This document shows, in pieces, positions 1-12,460 of a stretch of 64,000 nucleotides of DNA. The notes below the pieces were generated by a model. It was not told the DNA's origin. It ran no database searches and saw only the letters and a program-made list of their open reading frames with translations. This DNA is from Kitasatospora fiedleri (GTDB lineage: Bacteria > Actinomycetota > Actinomycetes > Streptomycetales > Streptomycetaceae). The DNA is taken from positions 2,356,001 through 2,420,000 of the forward strand of contig NZ_OX419519.1 of assembly GCF_948472415.1 (NCBI RefSeq). The letters run 5' to 3'. Position numbers and translations under genes: made by a program. Numbering within the stretch: the first letter of the stretch is position 1; every line of letters starts with the position of its first letter.

Positions 1-1334
1 GACCGGCCCCCGCCGTCGTACACCTGCGCGTCAACCGGGCGGCGGGGCGCTGCGGCGGGCGGCCCGTCGCCCCCGAACCGTTCGCCGCCCGCCGCTCCCC
101 GGGCGCACCGGACCGGCCGGGCGCAGGCGAAAACCGCACCCGATCACCCTTACGGGTGAAGTGACCCGGGCGGTGTTGAGTCACACCCGCCCCGAAAGTA
201 CCTTCTAGTCCTGCGAACGGGAGTTGCTCGACCAGGGGGGTCGAAAAAGGCGACCGGCCGGAATTCCGCCCGGAATTCGGCGGGCGCCGCCGAGCCTCCC
301 GTGACTTCCGCAGGCCGTTCGGTCGAGTCCACCGCGAAGGGGTGTGGAGCAGATGGGGGCGGACACACCGCTGCGCAGGACAGGGGGGCCGGGTCCGGTC
401 GACGACGAGCCGGGTGTGGACGGCACGTCGGTGGAGGTGGCACGGGCGACCGCGACCGGCAGCAGGGCCCGGGGAGGCGGCGGCGACCGGACGGTCGCGG
501 CCGGGGTCCCCTGCTGCACGGTCCGGCCGCCCGGCCGCGAGCCCCGGGGTCGGGCCCGGGACCGTGGTCGGGAGTGGGGTCCGGGTCGGGGTCGGGGGTG
601 GGACGCCGGCGCGGCCTCCCCGGTGGCGGTCGAGGTGCTCTGCGCGGTCGCCTCGGCCGCCGCCGACCGGGGAATTCCGCGTGACGCGAATGCGCACGAC
701 GGCGCGCGGAAATCGTCCGGGGAATTCGGCACCGCCCGGATCGGCGACGGGGACGGGGACGGGGACGGCGAACAATTCCGGCGGATCGCTGTGGAAATCC
801 GTCCGGCCACCACCGGAATTCCCGGACCGGCGATCCCCACCGACCGGGCAGCCGGGTGGGGCACCACTGCGGCGCGATGCTCGGCGGCGGCCCGGGCGAG
901 CACCTGCCCGACTGCCGACCGCCCCGGGTGGCCGACCCCGTCGAGGGGGCGGGATCGACCACCGGCGGCAGACCGCTGCCACCCCCGGGCCCGGCACCCG
1001 GCACGGCGGCTGCTTCGAAAGCGTACGCGGTGTGGGTGACGGCGGCCGGAGACCTGCGCCCGGCCCGGTGGCGGCCTGCCGGAGGGCCACCGGGACAGGA
1101 CGTCGAGGGTGGGGTGCGCCCCGGCAGCGACCGGGCCACCGCTGCCCCGGGGGCACACGTCGAGGCTGACCGGCACGGCGTCGCGCCGCGCACCCTCTCC
1201 CCCGGCCACGTGCGGACCGTTCCGCACGGCGGCCCGTCCCTGATCGGCCCCCGCCCGCACTCCCTCCCGGCAGGCCGAGGGTCCCGCCCGGGCCGACCGG
1301 CCACGCCGGACGGACCCCTGCCGAAAGGCCACCG
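1..1334. other. Unassigned left-edge region
   Basis: No gene can be assigned with confidence. Both strands are open for long stretches, as expected at this GC content, but the translations are Arg/Pro/Gly-rich shadows. The visible structure is a small hairpin TCACCC-TTAC-GGGTGA near 145-160, a possible promoter TTGAGT-17-TACCTT near 175-203, and five GGAATTC motifs between 260 and 821. Two weak rightward reading frames (351-1039, and one ending at 1338) are possible but unsupported by any recognised family. Confidence 0.5.
351..1039 (+). CDS. Doubtful hypothetical protein
   Basis: I do not recognise this frame. It is the best candidate in the left-edge region: an ATG preceded by an AGGGG-like ribosome site about ten bases upstream, mostly G/C third positions, and a less biased composition than the other frames. 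It would give about 229 residues with an Asp-Gly run (DGDGDGDG) near residue 135 and no visible signal peptide, membrane segment or catalytic motif. The Arg/Pro-rich C-terminus looks like random GC-rich translation, so the true end may be elsewhere or the frame may not be a gene. Confidence 0.18.
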
Positions 1335-3313
1335 ATGAGCACGCAGACCACGCACCTCGCGCTGCGACGCTTCGGCTTCGCCTTCGCCGGTGACGGCTCG
1401 CACGCCGCGTGCCTCGCGGCCGGGGCCGACGGCGGCTGGTACGTGGAGAGTTGGCGGCTGCCCGACGACGGGCCCGCCGTGCCGACCGGGTTGCCGTTCG
1501 CCCAGGGGCTGCGTGCGCAGGTGGTGGCGCTGCCGGACGGCCGGGTGTTGGTGTGTCGGCCGGCCGGGGAGGGGCACGCGGTGGTGCTGCTGGCGGCCGG
1601 GGAGCCGGAGGAAGTGCCGCTGGCGGACGTCCGGTTGCCGGCGCTGCGGATGCTCGCGTTGCCGGGGGTGGCGGTGTCCGGGGCGGGGCCGGTCGCGGTG
1701 CTGGTGGGGACGGACGCCCGGCCGTGACCTCGGTGTGGCTGCTGGCCGCGGACGGGTCCGCGCCGCGGGCGGTCGCGGAGCTGCCGGGGGTGCACGGCGG
1801 CGGGGTGTGGCTGGACGCGGCGGGACGGCTGCTGGCCCTGGACCGGCTGGCCGGGGGCCGGTTGCGGACCGTGGTGCTGGATCTCGAACAGGGCGTCACC
1901 ACCCCGCTGTTGGAGCTGGGCGAGGACAGCAACGACCGGCTGGTGCTGTTCGACCCGGCGACGGGTTTCGGGATGCTGCGCAGCGACGCCCCGGGCCGGG
2001 ACCGGCTCGGCTGGGGGCTGATCGGCGGCGCGGAGCCGGTGCGCTTCCCGGACTGCCTGCACCGGCCGGATCGGCTGCTGCGGCCGGTGGCCGCGGCACC
2101 GGGGCGGCCGGGGCAGCCGGACGCGGAGCCGCAGGTGGTGCTCCAGGTGGACCACGGCGCGGCGTCCGCGCTGGTGCTGTGGCGGGCGGGCGAGAAGCGG
2201 CTGCGTCCGCTGCCGGTGCCGCCGGGACGGCTGGGCGGGGTCGGGCACTGGTCGGCGGCGGGCCTGCGGATGCCGTACTCGGCGCCGGACCGCCCCGCGG
2301 CGCTGGCCACCCTGGACGTGGCGGCGCTGCTGGCCGCCGAGCCGCGCGCGGGGAGCGCCCCGATGGCGCTGCCGCTGACGCTGGCCCCGCTCAACGGCGG
2401 TGCGCCGCAGGCGAGTCCGGGTCCGACGACAGCACCTGCGCCCCCGCCCGCGCCCGTGCCCGCGCCGACGGCGGCCGGGGCGGGCTGGCGGCTGGACGGG
2501 TCGGCCCCGCCCGGGGACGGCGGCCGGTGGCGGTCGGCGCAGTGCCTGGAGCTGGCGGGTCCGGCCGGTCCGATCGAGGCGGTGGTGTACGGCGGCGAGT
2601 CCTGGCTGTCCGCGCCCCGCCTGGTGCTGGCCCTGCACGGCGGCCCGGCGGACGCCTGGCGGCTGGAGTTCGACCCGGCGCTGCAACGGATGGCGGCGGA
2701 CGGCCTGGCGGTGCTGGCCCCGAACCAGCGCGGCTCGACGGGGTACGGCCCGCAGTACGCGGCGGCGATCCACGGCGCGTGGGGCGGGCCGGACCTGGAG
2801 GACGTGCTGGCCCTGCTGGAGCGCGTCGCCGGACAGCGGGCGGCGCTGGGCCTGGAGCCTCCGGCCCTGTTCGGGGTGAGCTACGGCGCGTTCCTGGCGC
2901 TGCTGGCGGCGGCGCACGCCCCGGCGGGGTCGGTGGCCCGCTGCGCGGTGGTGGCCCCGTTCCTCTCCGGCCGCCACCTGCTGGCCGAGGCCGGCGCACC
3001 CGTCCGGGCGCTGACCGCCCGGCTCGGCGGCGACCTCGACGTCGAGGACGCCCGGGGTCCGCGCGACGTCCTGCGGGTGGCCCACCTGCTGCCCGCGCCG
3101 CTGCTGGTGGTGCACGGCGACCGGGACGAGGTGGTGCCGGTCGGGCAGTCCCGGCTGCTGCGCCGCGAACTGCTGCGGCTGGGGCGGCTGGAGGGCGCCG
3201 ACTTCCGCTACGTGGAGGCGGCCGGGGCCGGGCACGAGCTGCTGGCCGAGGAGGGCTCGGCCGTCCTGCACGAGCTGCTGGCGGTCTTCCTGCGCACCGG
3301 CCGCCCGGCCTGA
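1335..3313 (+). CDS. S9-family prolyl oligopeptidase-like hydrolase, frameshifted
   Basis: Cytosolic serine peptidase of the prolyl oligopeptidase/acylaminoacyl peptidase type, about 659 residues once repaired. The N-terminal two thirds is a beta-propeller-like region. The C-terminal alpha/beta hydrolase shows the oxyanion motif LHGGP, a GVSYG nucleophile elbow (Ser about 516), HGDRDEVVP (Asp about 598) and GAGHELL (His about 634). The first 130 codons are in one frame and stop at 1727; the rest follows in the -1 frame. Adding one G to the GGGG run at 1706-1709 joins them smoothly (VLVGDGRPAVTSVW). The alternative is two genes coupled by a GTGA overlap at 1724-1727, which is less likely because the propeller would be split. 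An RBS-like GAAAGG precedes the ATG. No signal peptide is visible. Confidence 0.85.
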
Positions 3314-3572
3314 CGCCGTCCCCCGCCGCGGTTCCCCGCCGCCCTCGCCCTCCCCGCCCGCCGTCCTCACTCCTCCGTCCCGGGTGCTTCGTTTTCGCGG
3401 TCCGTCGGAGGTTCTCCGCACGGCGGCGGGGTGTTTCGGTAGGCTCCCTATCCGATTCGGCCGTTGCCGTGGCCCCGGACGGGCCCGAGGGCGGCCGGTT
3501 GTCCGCTGCCCGGATTCCGTCGGCAGCGTCGAGACCGCAGACCGCGATCCCCGCACGGAGAAGACTGACCTG

Positions 3573-3725
3573 ATGTCCGAGTCCTTCGACGACAGCACCG
3601 AGCACGACCACCGCGCACCGGGCGCCGACCAGACCGCCGACGGCGGGGCGCACGGTCGGCACCGGGGCGGCAGCGCCAGCGACGACACCCCGGAGGCGGC
3701 CCCGCACGGCCGCCACCGCCGCTGA
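3573..3725 (+). CDS. Small His/Arg-rich HGRHR-repeat protein
   Basis: A 50-residue acidic, hydrophilic protein ending in two HGRHR motifs separated by an acidic/Ala spacer. No membrane segment or cysteine is present, so it is probably disordered. The ATG has a GGAG element 12 bases upstream and lies in a 530-base gap between convergent neighbours. I recall short streptomycete proteins with similar HGRHR tails but know no function. The duplicated basic/histidine motif could bind metal or nucleic acid; that is only a guess. A RiPP precursor is possible but no modifying enzyme lies nearby. Confidence 0.6.
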   Translation: MSESFDDSTEHDHRAPGADQTADGGAHGRHRGGSASDDTPEAAPHGRHRR

Positions 3726-3842
3726 CGGTCGGCCGCAGGAGAGACCACACCGCACCGTCGACGCCCCCGGTTCCCGTCACCGTCCTGACCGGAACCGGGG
3801 CGTCGGCCGTTCGACGGCCGGACGGACGGGGAGCGCGGGCGG

Positions 3843-7211
<3,369 letters not shown>

Positions 7212-7546
7212 GACCGCCCCGCCGGGCGGGCCCGGCCCCGCGGCGGTCCCGCTCCGGCGCCGTCGCGGCTCGGTTCCCGCTCGGTTCCGGCGCCGTCGCG
7301 GCTCGATCGCGACGCCGTGGCGGCTCTGCTCCGGTCCGGGATTCCCGGCCCGGGGCGGGAACGATCGCCGCCGCTGCCGCGTCGTCCCCACCGCGACGCG
7401 TTGCCGATCCGCCGTGACCAGTCGCACCGACGGCCGGTACGGTGTCGGCGGCAGACGACGGACGGCCCGTTCGGGGAGCGGCCCGTTTCGGAGCACGGCA
7501 CCGGCCACCGGTGCCGGACCGGTTCAGTGGGGGGCGAGGGCAGGGC
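7212..7546. repeat. Gap with a 20-bp direct repeat
   Basis: No gene is visible. A 20-bp sequence beginning TCCGGCGCCGTCG and ending GGCTCG is repeated exactly at 7253-7272 and 7286-7305, a 33-bp period, with a decayed third copy after it. A weak -10-like TACGGT near 7439 could serve the next gene. Otherwise the stretch is plain GC-rich intergenic DNA. Confidence 0.5.
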
Positions 7547-8879
7547 ATGACGGAACAGGGCGGTACCGCGAGGGCGGTCTGGGACCCGACCGCGAACAAC
7601 GGCGCGGGCGGCTGGGTCCGCCGCCCGGTGGCGGACGCCCCGGCCGCGGCGGGCCCGCCCACCACCGCGATCCCGCTGCCGCCGATCCCGGACGGCCCGG
7701 GCGCCCCGGCCGCGCCCGTCCCCCGCCCGCCGCCCAGCAGCCGCCGCAGCAGCCGCCGGCCCAGCAGCCGCAGCCGTCGTTCCCGCAGGCCCGGACGCCC
7801 GCGGCCACACCGCAGCGGCCGCAGCCGCTCCCGCCGCAGCCGGGCTTCGGCGGCCGGCCCGGCTCCACCCCGCCCCCGCCGACGACCCGTCCCACGGCGG
7901 GAACCAGCCCTTCGGCGATCAGAGCTTCGGCGGCCAGCCCACCCAGCAGCTGCCCCCGCAGCAGCACCAACAGCAGCCGCCGTTCCCGCCGCAGCCGGGC
8001 TTCGGCGGCCGGCCGGGCTTCACCCCGCCGCCCACCGGCGGCCCGTCCTACGGCGGGAACCAGCCCTTCGGCGGCCAGCCCCCGCAGCAGTTCGGCACCG
8101 ACCCGGGCGGCTACGGCGGCTACCAGCAGCCGGAGTTCGACTACGAGGAGGACCCGCGCCGCCGCCGCACCCCGCTGCTGGTCGGCGCGGCCGCGATGCT
8201 GGTGCTGCTGATCGGCGCGGCCGTGGTGTGGGCGGTGCAGAACAGCGACTCGTCCGGGAGCCCGTCCGCGGCGGACAGCAATTCGCCCGCCGTGCAGCCG
8301 AGTTCGGGCGGCACGGGGACGGGCGGCGGCCAGGGCGGCTCGCCCTCCGCGTCCGCCGAGGCGTCCGCGTCGGCGTCGGCGTCGGCGTCCGCCTCCGGTT
8401 CGCCGTCGGCGGGCCCGCAGGCGCAGGCCCAGGCGCAGGCGCTGGACGCGCTGCTGAGCGAGGGCGAGGAGGCGAAGGCCCCGATCGGCAACGCGGTGGC
8501 GAAGGTGCGCAGCTGCCCGGCGAAGGCGGAGGTCGACAGCGCCGCGAAGGTGTTCGACACCGGTGCCGAGCAGCGCGACGCGCTGCTGGCCAAACTGGCC
8601 GCCCTGAAGACCGACGGCCTGCCGGGGGGCGACGCGGCGGTGGCCTCGCTGAAGACCGCCTGGCAGACCTCGGCGGACATCGACCGGGCGTACGCGGCCT
8701 GGGCGCGCACCGTCTCCGACAAGGGCTGCGCCAACAACCAGGTGCCCAGCACCGCGGACCTGGCCCGCGCCAACGACCTCAACCCGAAAGCCACCCAGGC
8801 CAAGCAGGACTTCGCCGCGAAGTGGAAACCGATCGCCCAGGCGTACGGGCTGACCACCCGTACCGGGGACAGGATCTGA
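7547..8879 (+). CDS. Pro/Gln-rich single-pass membrane protein, two frameshifts
   Basis: Unrecognised membrane-anchored protein, about 444 residues when repaired. It has a short polar N-terminus (MTEQGGTARAVWDPTANNG), a long Pro/Gln/Gly-rich cytoplasmic region with repeated QPGFGGRPG and GGNQPFGGQ motifs, a basic RRRRTP anchor, and one transmembrane helix (about residues 207-225). A Ser/Ala linker leads to an extracytoplasmic domain of about 145 residues containing two cysteines (in VRSCPAK and DKGCANN). Two single-C losses, in the runs 7720-7724 and 7873-7877, move the frame twice; restoring both yields one clean protein. It lies seven bases before the amidase gene, so the two probably work together at the envelope. 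Confidence 0.75.
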
Positions 8880-8886
8880 GGAACAC

Positions 8887-9945
8887 GTGACTGGCCGTAC
8901 CACCCCGCACCACGACGACCCCGGCGAGCAGGAGCCGTACGACCCGTACGGCGCGGGCTCCGCACCGGCGGGCCGCGCCGCCCGCTGGCGGCCGGCCGCG
9001 AAGGCGGCGGCCGTGGTGCTACCGGTCTGCCTGATCGGCTGGCTGGGCTGGCAGGCCGTGGCCAACAGCTCCCGGGACGTCTCCGCGTCCGCCTCCGCCG
9101 CGCACTCTCCGGACGGCCGGGCGGGCGGCGCGGCGAACGACCGGGCGGCGGCCGGACCGACCGACGGGGACGGCGGCGCGTCCGAGCGGCCCGCGGCGGC
9201 GGGCCGGACGGCCCCGGCGGACCCGTCCCCGGCCCCCTCCCCGTCCCCGGCGGCCTCCGCGAGCGGCCCGGACCGGCCGCTGACCGGCCGGACCGTGCTG
9301 CTCGACCCGGGGCACAACCCGGGCAACGCCGAGCACCCCACCGAGATCAACCGCAAGGTGGACATCGGCAACAGCCGCAAGGAGTGCGACACCACCGGCA
9401 CCGAGACCGACGCCGGGTACCCGGAGGCGGAGTTCACCCTGGACGTGGTGCACCGGGCCCGGCAGATCCTGCAGGACCGTGGCGCGAAGGTAGTGCTCAC
9501 CCAGGACGGCGAGCGCCCCTGGGGCCCGTGCGTCGACGAACGCGCCGGGATCGGCAACGAGGCGAAGGCGGACGCGGCGGTCTCGGTGCACGCGGACGGC
9601 GCGCCGGCCTCCGGCACCGGCTTCCACGTGATCCTGCCCGGCCGGGTGGTGGACGGGGCGGCCGACACCTCCCCGATCGTCGAGCCCTCGCACCGGCTGG
9701 GCGTGCTGCTGCGCGACGCCTTCCGGGCGGGCACCGGCGAGCCGTACTCGAACTACCTCGGCAAGCAGGGCCTGGACACCCGCACCGACCTCGGTGGACT
9801 CAACCTGTCGAAGGTACCGAAGGTCTTCATCGAGTGCGGCAACATGCGCAACTCCGGCGACGCCGGACGGATGACCGACCCGCAGTGGCGGCAGCTCGCC
9901 GCGCAGGCCCTCGCCGACGCCCTGACCAGCTATCTCACCGGGTGA
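8887..9945 (+). CDS. N-acetylmuramoyl-L-alanine amidase (Amidase_3)
   Basis: Zinc amidase that cleaves the peptide stem from peptidoglycan, 352 residues, anchored by one membrane helix near residues 38-58. A Ser/Pro/Ala linker leads to the catalytic domain, which starts at TVLLDPGHNPGN. Zinc ligands are the His of DPGH, the Glu of YPEAEF and the His of VSVHADG; the Glu of VFIECGNMRN is the likely catalytic base. Such enzymes remodel the wall during growth, division or sporulation. GAGGAA precedes the GTG start, seven bases after the previous stop, which indicates co-transcription with the Pro/Gln-rich membrane protein. Confidence 0.92.
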   Translation: MTGRTTPHHDDPGEQEPYDPYGAGSAPAGRAARWRPAAKAAAVVLPVCLIGWLGWQAVANSSRDVSASASAAHSPDGRAGGAANDRAAAGPTDGDGGASERPAAAGRTAPADPSPAPSPSPAASASGPDRPLTGRTVLLDPGHNPGNAEHPTEINRKVDIGNSRKECDTTGTETDAGYPEAEFTLDVVHRARQILQDRGAKVVLTQDGERPWGPCVDERAGIGNEAKADAAVSVHADGAPASGTGFHVILPGRVVDGAADTSPIVEPSHRLGVLLRDAFRAGTGEPYSNYLGKQGLDTRTDLGGLNLSKVPKVFIECGNMRNSGDAGRMTDPQWRQLAAQALADALTSYLTG

Positions 9946-10149
9946 GCCACCGCGCGCACCCCCCGCCCGACCCCCGCGCCAACCCGTTTTCCGGCGCCCC
10001 CGTTCCGTACCGATTCGGTGCGGATCCGGAGGGCGCTGTGCACGCGGCGTCGCGTTGGCTCTAGGCTTTTGCCCCGTCGTACCGTCCCGGTACCACGGGG
10101 GCCCGGTCAACCGCCGCCGACCACGACTACACCAATGAGGGGAACGTCA

Positions 10150-11124
10150 GTGAATCTGCGCGCTCTCACCAGGGGAGACGCCGCCGTCGCCGGTGCGGCC
10201 GTATTGCTCCTGATCTCGTCCTTCCTGAAGTACCGAGGCGTCGACTGCGACGGCGGTATCTACTGCGAGAAGAGCCAGTTCAACGCCTGGGACGCGTCCT
10301 TCTTCCCCGCGCTCCAGTCGGTCTTCCTGCTCGGCATCATCGGTGCCGTGCTGATCCTGCTCTTCCGCTTCCAGAAGGCGACGCTGGGCAACAAGGAGAT
10401 CATCGGACTCCGCCTCGACCAGTGGGGCACCGCGGCGATCGTGATCGCCCTGTGGGGCATCCTGTGGTCCCTGATCGGCGGCCCGGACGGGCTGAAGAAC
10501 GGCGCGGGCTCCTGGCTCGCCCTGATCGCGCTGCTCGTGATGGCCGGCGCCGTGATCGCCGCCCCGGCGCTGCCCGCCCTGCAGGCCCCGCTGGCCGGCC
10601 CGGCCGCGCCGGGCGCCGCCCAGCAGCAGCAGTTCCCGCCGTACGGCGGCGCCCAGCAGCAGGGCGCTCCCGGCGCCTACGGGTACCCGGGCGCCCAGCA
10701 GCAGCCGTTCCCCGGCCAGCCGCAGCCCGAGCAGGGCGGCGCCGGCCAGCAGCAGCAGCCGTTCGGCCAGGGCCAGCAGCAGCCGGCCCCGGGCGGCTAC
10801 GGCTACCCGCAGGCCGCCCAGCAGCAGGCCCCGGCCCCGTCGGCCGCCGCGCAGGCCGTCGCCCCGCTGCCCACCGCGGTGCAGCCGGCCGTGCAGGACC
10901 ACGTCCCGGCGCAGGCCGCCGCCCCGTTCGCCCCGTTCTGGTTCGCCGTCCCGGCGGTGCGCCAGCTCGGCAACAAGGACAACCCGGCCGCCCCGCCGGT
11001 CGGCGAACTCGTCCCCGGCACCTGGTACCTGGCCGTCGACCAGCGCGGCGCCGCCCTGGTCGCCCAGCTGCCGGACGGCACCCACGGCGTCCTGAACGAC
11101 ACCAGCGGCATCCAGCGCGGCTGA
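10150..11124 (+). CDS. Four-helix membrane protein with Gln-rich tail
   Basis: Conserved actinomycete-type hypothetical protein, 324 residues. Four predicted membrane helices fill residues 8-150 (the first in AAVAGAAVLLLISSFLKYRG, followed by a small loop with two cysteines). A long Gln/Pro/Gly low-complexity region (about 155-270) follows, then a compact end (PFWFAVPAVRQL ... VPGTWYLAVDQRG). The last part resembles the short domains at the end of DUF5336-like proteins; I am not sure of the family. GTG at 10150 follows GAGGGGA by about seven bases. It is apparently monocistronic and ends in a strong hairpin. Confidence 0.72.
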   Translation: MNLRALTRGDAAVAGAAVLLLISSFLKYRGVDCDGGIYCEKSQFNAWDASFFPALQSVFLLGIIGAVLILLFRFQKATLGNKEIIGLRLDQWGTAAIVIALWGILWSLIGGPDGLKNGAGSWLALIALLVMAGAVIAAPALPALQAPLAGPAAPGAAQQQQFPPYGGAQQQGAPGAYGYPGAQQQPFPGQPQPEQGGAGQQQQPFGQGQQQPAPGGYGYPQAAQQQAPAPSAAAQAVAPLPTAVQPAVQDHVPAQAAAPFAPFWFAVPAVRQLGNKDNPAAPPVGELVPGTWYLAVDQRGAALVAQLPDGTHGVLNDTSGIQRG

Positions 11125-11143
11125 CCACGAAGCACCACCACCG

Positions 11144-11184
11144 AAGGTCCGCCCCGGGAGGAAACCCCTCCCCGGGCGGACCTT
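11144..11184 (+). terminator. Rho-independent-like hairpin
   Basis: AAGGTCCGCCCCGGGAGG pairs with CCTCCCCGGGCGGACCTT around a short loop, 20 bases after the membrane protein stop. There is no long T run, as is usual in this group. Confidence 0.8.
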
Positions 11185-11250
11185 CGCCGTCACCCCCCGC
11201 TCCCCCACCCACCAGGGGCGTGAGATACCCACCGAGGGCATGGAGAACAC

Positions 11251-11338
11251 CCCAGGGGCGCGAGGAACCGCGCGAGGCGGAAGACACCAACGCCAAAGAT
11301 CCGCCCGGCGAGAGAACCCCCTCCCCGGACGGACCCCC
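11251..11338. repeat. Streptomycete-type intergenic repeat
   Basis: The segment CAGGGGCGCGAGGAACCGCG resembles a short element I know to be scattered between genes of streptomycetes. It is followed (11298-11338) by a degraded copy of the preceding terminator: GATCCGCCC ... CCCCTCCCCGGACGGACC. No coding function is visible. Confidence 0.5.
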
Positions 11339-11380
11339 GCAGCACGCGCACCCGCCGAACGGCCCGACGCCGGATAGGGC

Positions 11381-12460
11381 CTAGCAGCAGTCGTTGACCG
11401 CCAGCCCCGCCGGCAGGCGCTCGCCGCCGAAGACGCTGACCGTCGCGTCGTCCCCGCCGAGGGCGGCGACGGCGAGCAGCAGGGCGCCGGCGGTCCAGGT
11501 GGTGCGTTCCTCGGGCCAGATCGCGCGGTCCTCGTAGACGTAGCCGGTCCAGTAGGAGCCGTCCTCGTGCCGCAGGTGCTGGATCCAGCGGAGGATGTCG
11601 ACGGCCCGGTCGGACTGTCCGGCGGCCCACAGCGCGAGCGCGAGTTCGGCGCTCTCGCCGCCGGTGACCCAGGGCCGGTCGCTGACGCAGCGCACGCCGA
11701 GGCCGGGGACGACGAAGCGGTCCCAGTCGGCGGCCAGCCGCCGGGTGGCGTCCTCGCCGCGCAGGGCGGTGCCGAGGACGGGGTAGTACCAGTCCATCGA
11801 GTAGCGGTTCTTGTCGAGGAACCGCTCGGGGTGCCGGGCGATCGCGTGCCGGAGCTGTCCGGCGGCAAGTTCCCAGTCGGGCTGCGGCCGGTCGAGGTGG
11901 TCGGCGACGGCGAGTCCGCAGCGCAGGGCGTGCAGGATGGAGCAGGAGCCGGTGAGCAGCGCCTCGGTCGCGGCGGTGCCGTCTTCGTCCTGGCGCCAGG
12001 CGATGGCGCCGCCGGGGAGGCTGAGCCGGACGGTGTGGTCGAGGGCGCGGCTGACGGTGGGCCAGATCTGTTCCAGGAAGCGGTCGTCGCCGGTGGACAG
12101 GTGGTGGTGCCAGGCGCCGACGGCGACGTACGCGCAGAAGTTGGTCTCGCGGGCGAGGTCGGTGGCGGTGCCGTCGGGGACGCCGGGCTGTCCGTAGGCG
12201 TAGGCGGCGTACCAGGAGCCGTCGGGGTTCTGCCGGTCGGCGAGCCACCGGTAGGCGGCTTCGGCGGCGGCGTGTTCGCCGGCGGTGTCGAGGGCCATCG
12301 CGGCCTCGGTGTGGTCCCAGGGGTCGAGGTGGCCGCCGTGGAACCAGGGGAGGGCGCCGTCGGGCTGCTGGTGCGCGAGGATCGAACGGACGGTGTCGGC
12401 GGCCTGCGCGGCGTCCAGCACGCCGTCCAGCAGCAGGGCGGCGGGGACGGCGGCGGTCAC
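11381..12460 (-). CDS. Prenyltransferase/squalene-cyclase-like alpha/alpha-barrel protein
   Basis: Soluble protein of 359 residues built from repeated helical hairpins of the prenyltransferase/squalene oxidase or (alpha/alpha)6 toroid class, with repeats such as QNPDGSWYAAY and RHEDGSYWTGYVY. Aromatic and acidic residues line the repeats (DPWDHTEAAM, ARETNFCAY, WVTGGESAELAL). Databases usually call such proteins prenyltransferase, but with a glycosyltransferase and a methyltransferase in the same operon a glycan-acting barrel is equally possible. The GTG start overlaps the methyltransferase stop (GTGA), showing translational coupling. No signal peptide is seen. Confidence 0.8.
   Translation of the reverse strand: MTAAVPAALLLDGVLDAAQAADTVRSILAHQQPDGALPWFHGGHLDPWDHTEAAMALDTAGEHAAAEAAYRWLADRQNPDGSWYAAYAYGQPGVPDGTATDLARETNFCAYVAVGAWHHHLSTGDDRFLEQIWPTVSRALDHTVRLSLPGGAIAWRQDEDGTAATEALLTGSCSILHALRCGLAVADHLDRPQPDWELAAGQLRHAIARHPERFLDKNRYSMDWYYPVLGTALRGEDATRRLAADWDRFVVPGLGVRCVSDRPWVTGGESAELALALWAAGQSDRAVDILRWIQHLRHEDGSYWTGYVYEDRAIWPEERTTWTAGALLLAVAALGGDDATVSVFGGERLPAGLAVNDCC

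Noticed and set aside
205..2394. A 729-codon leftward open frame
   Set aside because: It is antisense to the S9 peptidase and reads as Arg/Pro/Ser/Ala low complexity, typical of open frames opposite GC3-rich genes.
3573..3725. HGRHR protein as a RiPP precursor
   Set aside because: No cyclase, dehydratase, radical SAM or transporter gene lies nearby, and the tail lacks Ser/Thr/Cys core residues typical of common classes.
7547..8879. Treating the Pro/Gln-rich protein as three separate genes
   Set aside because: Two single-C repairs give one continuous protein with repeated QPGFGGRPG motifs spanning the breaks, and the pieces lack starts.
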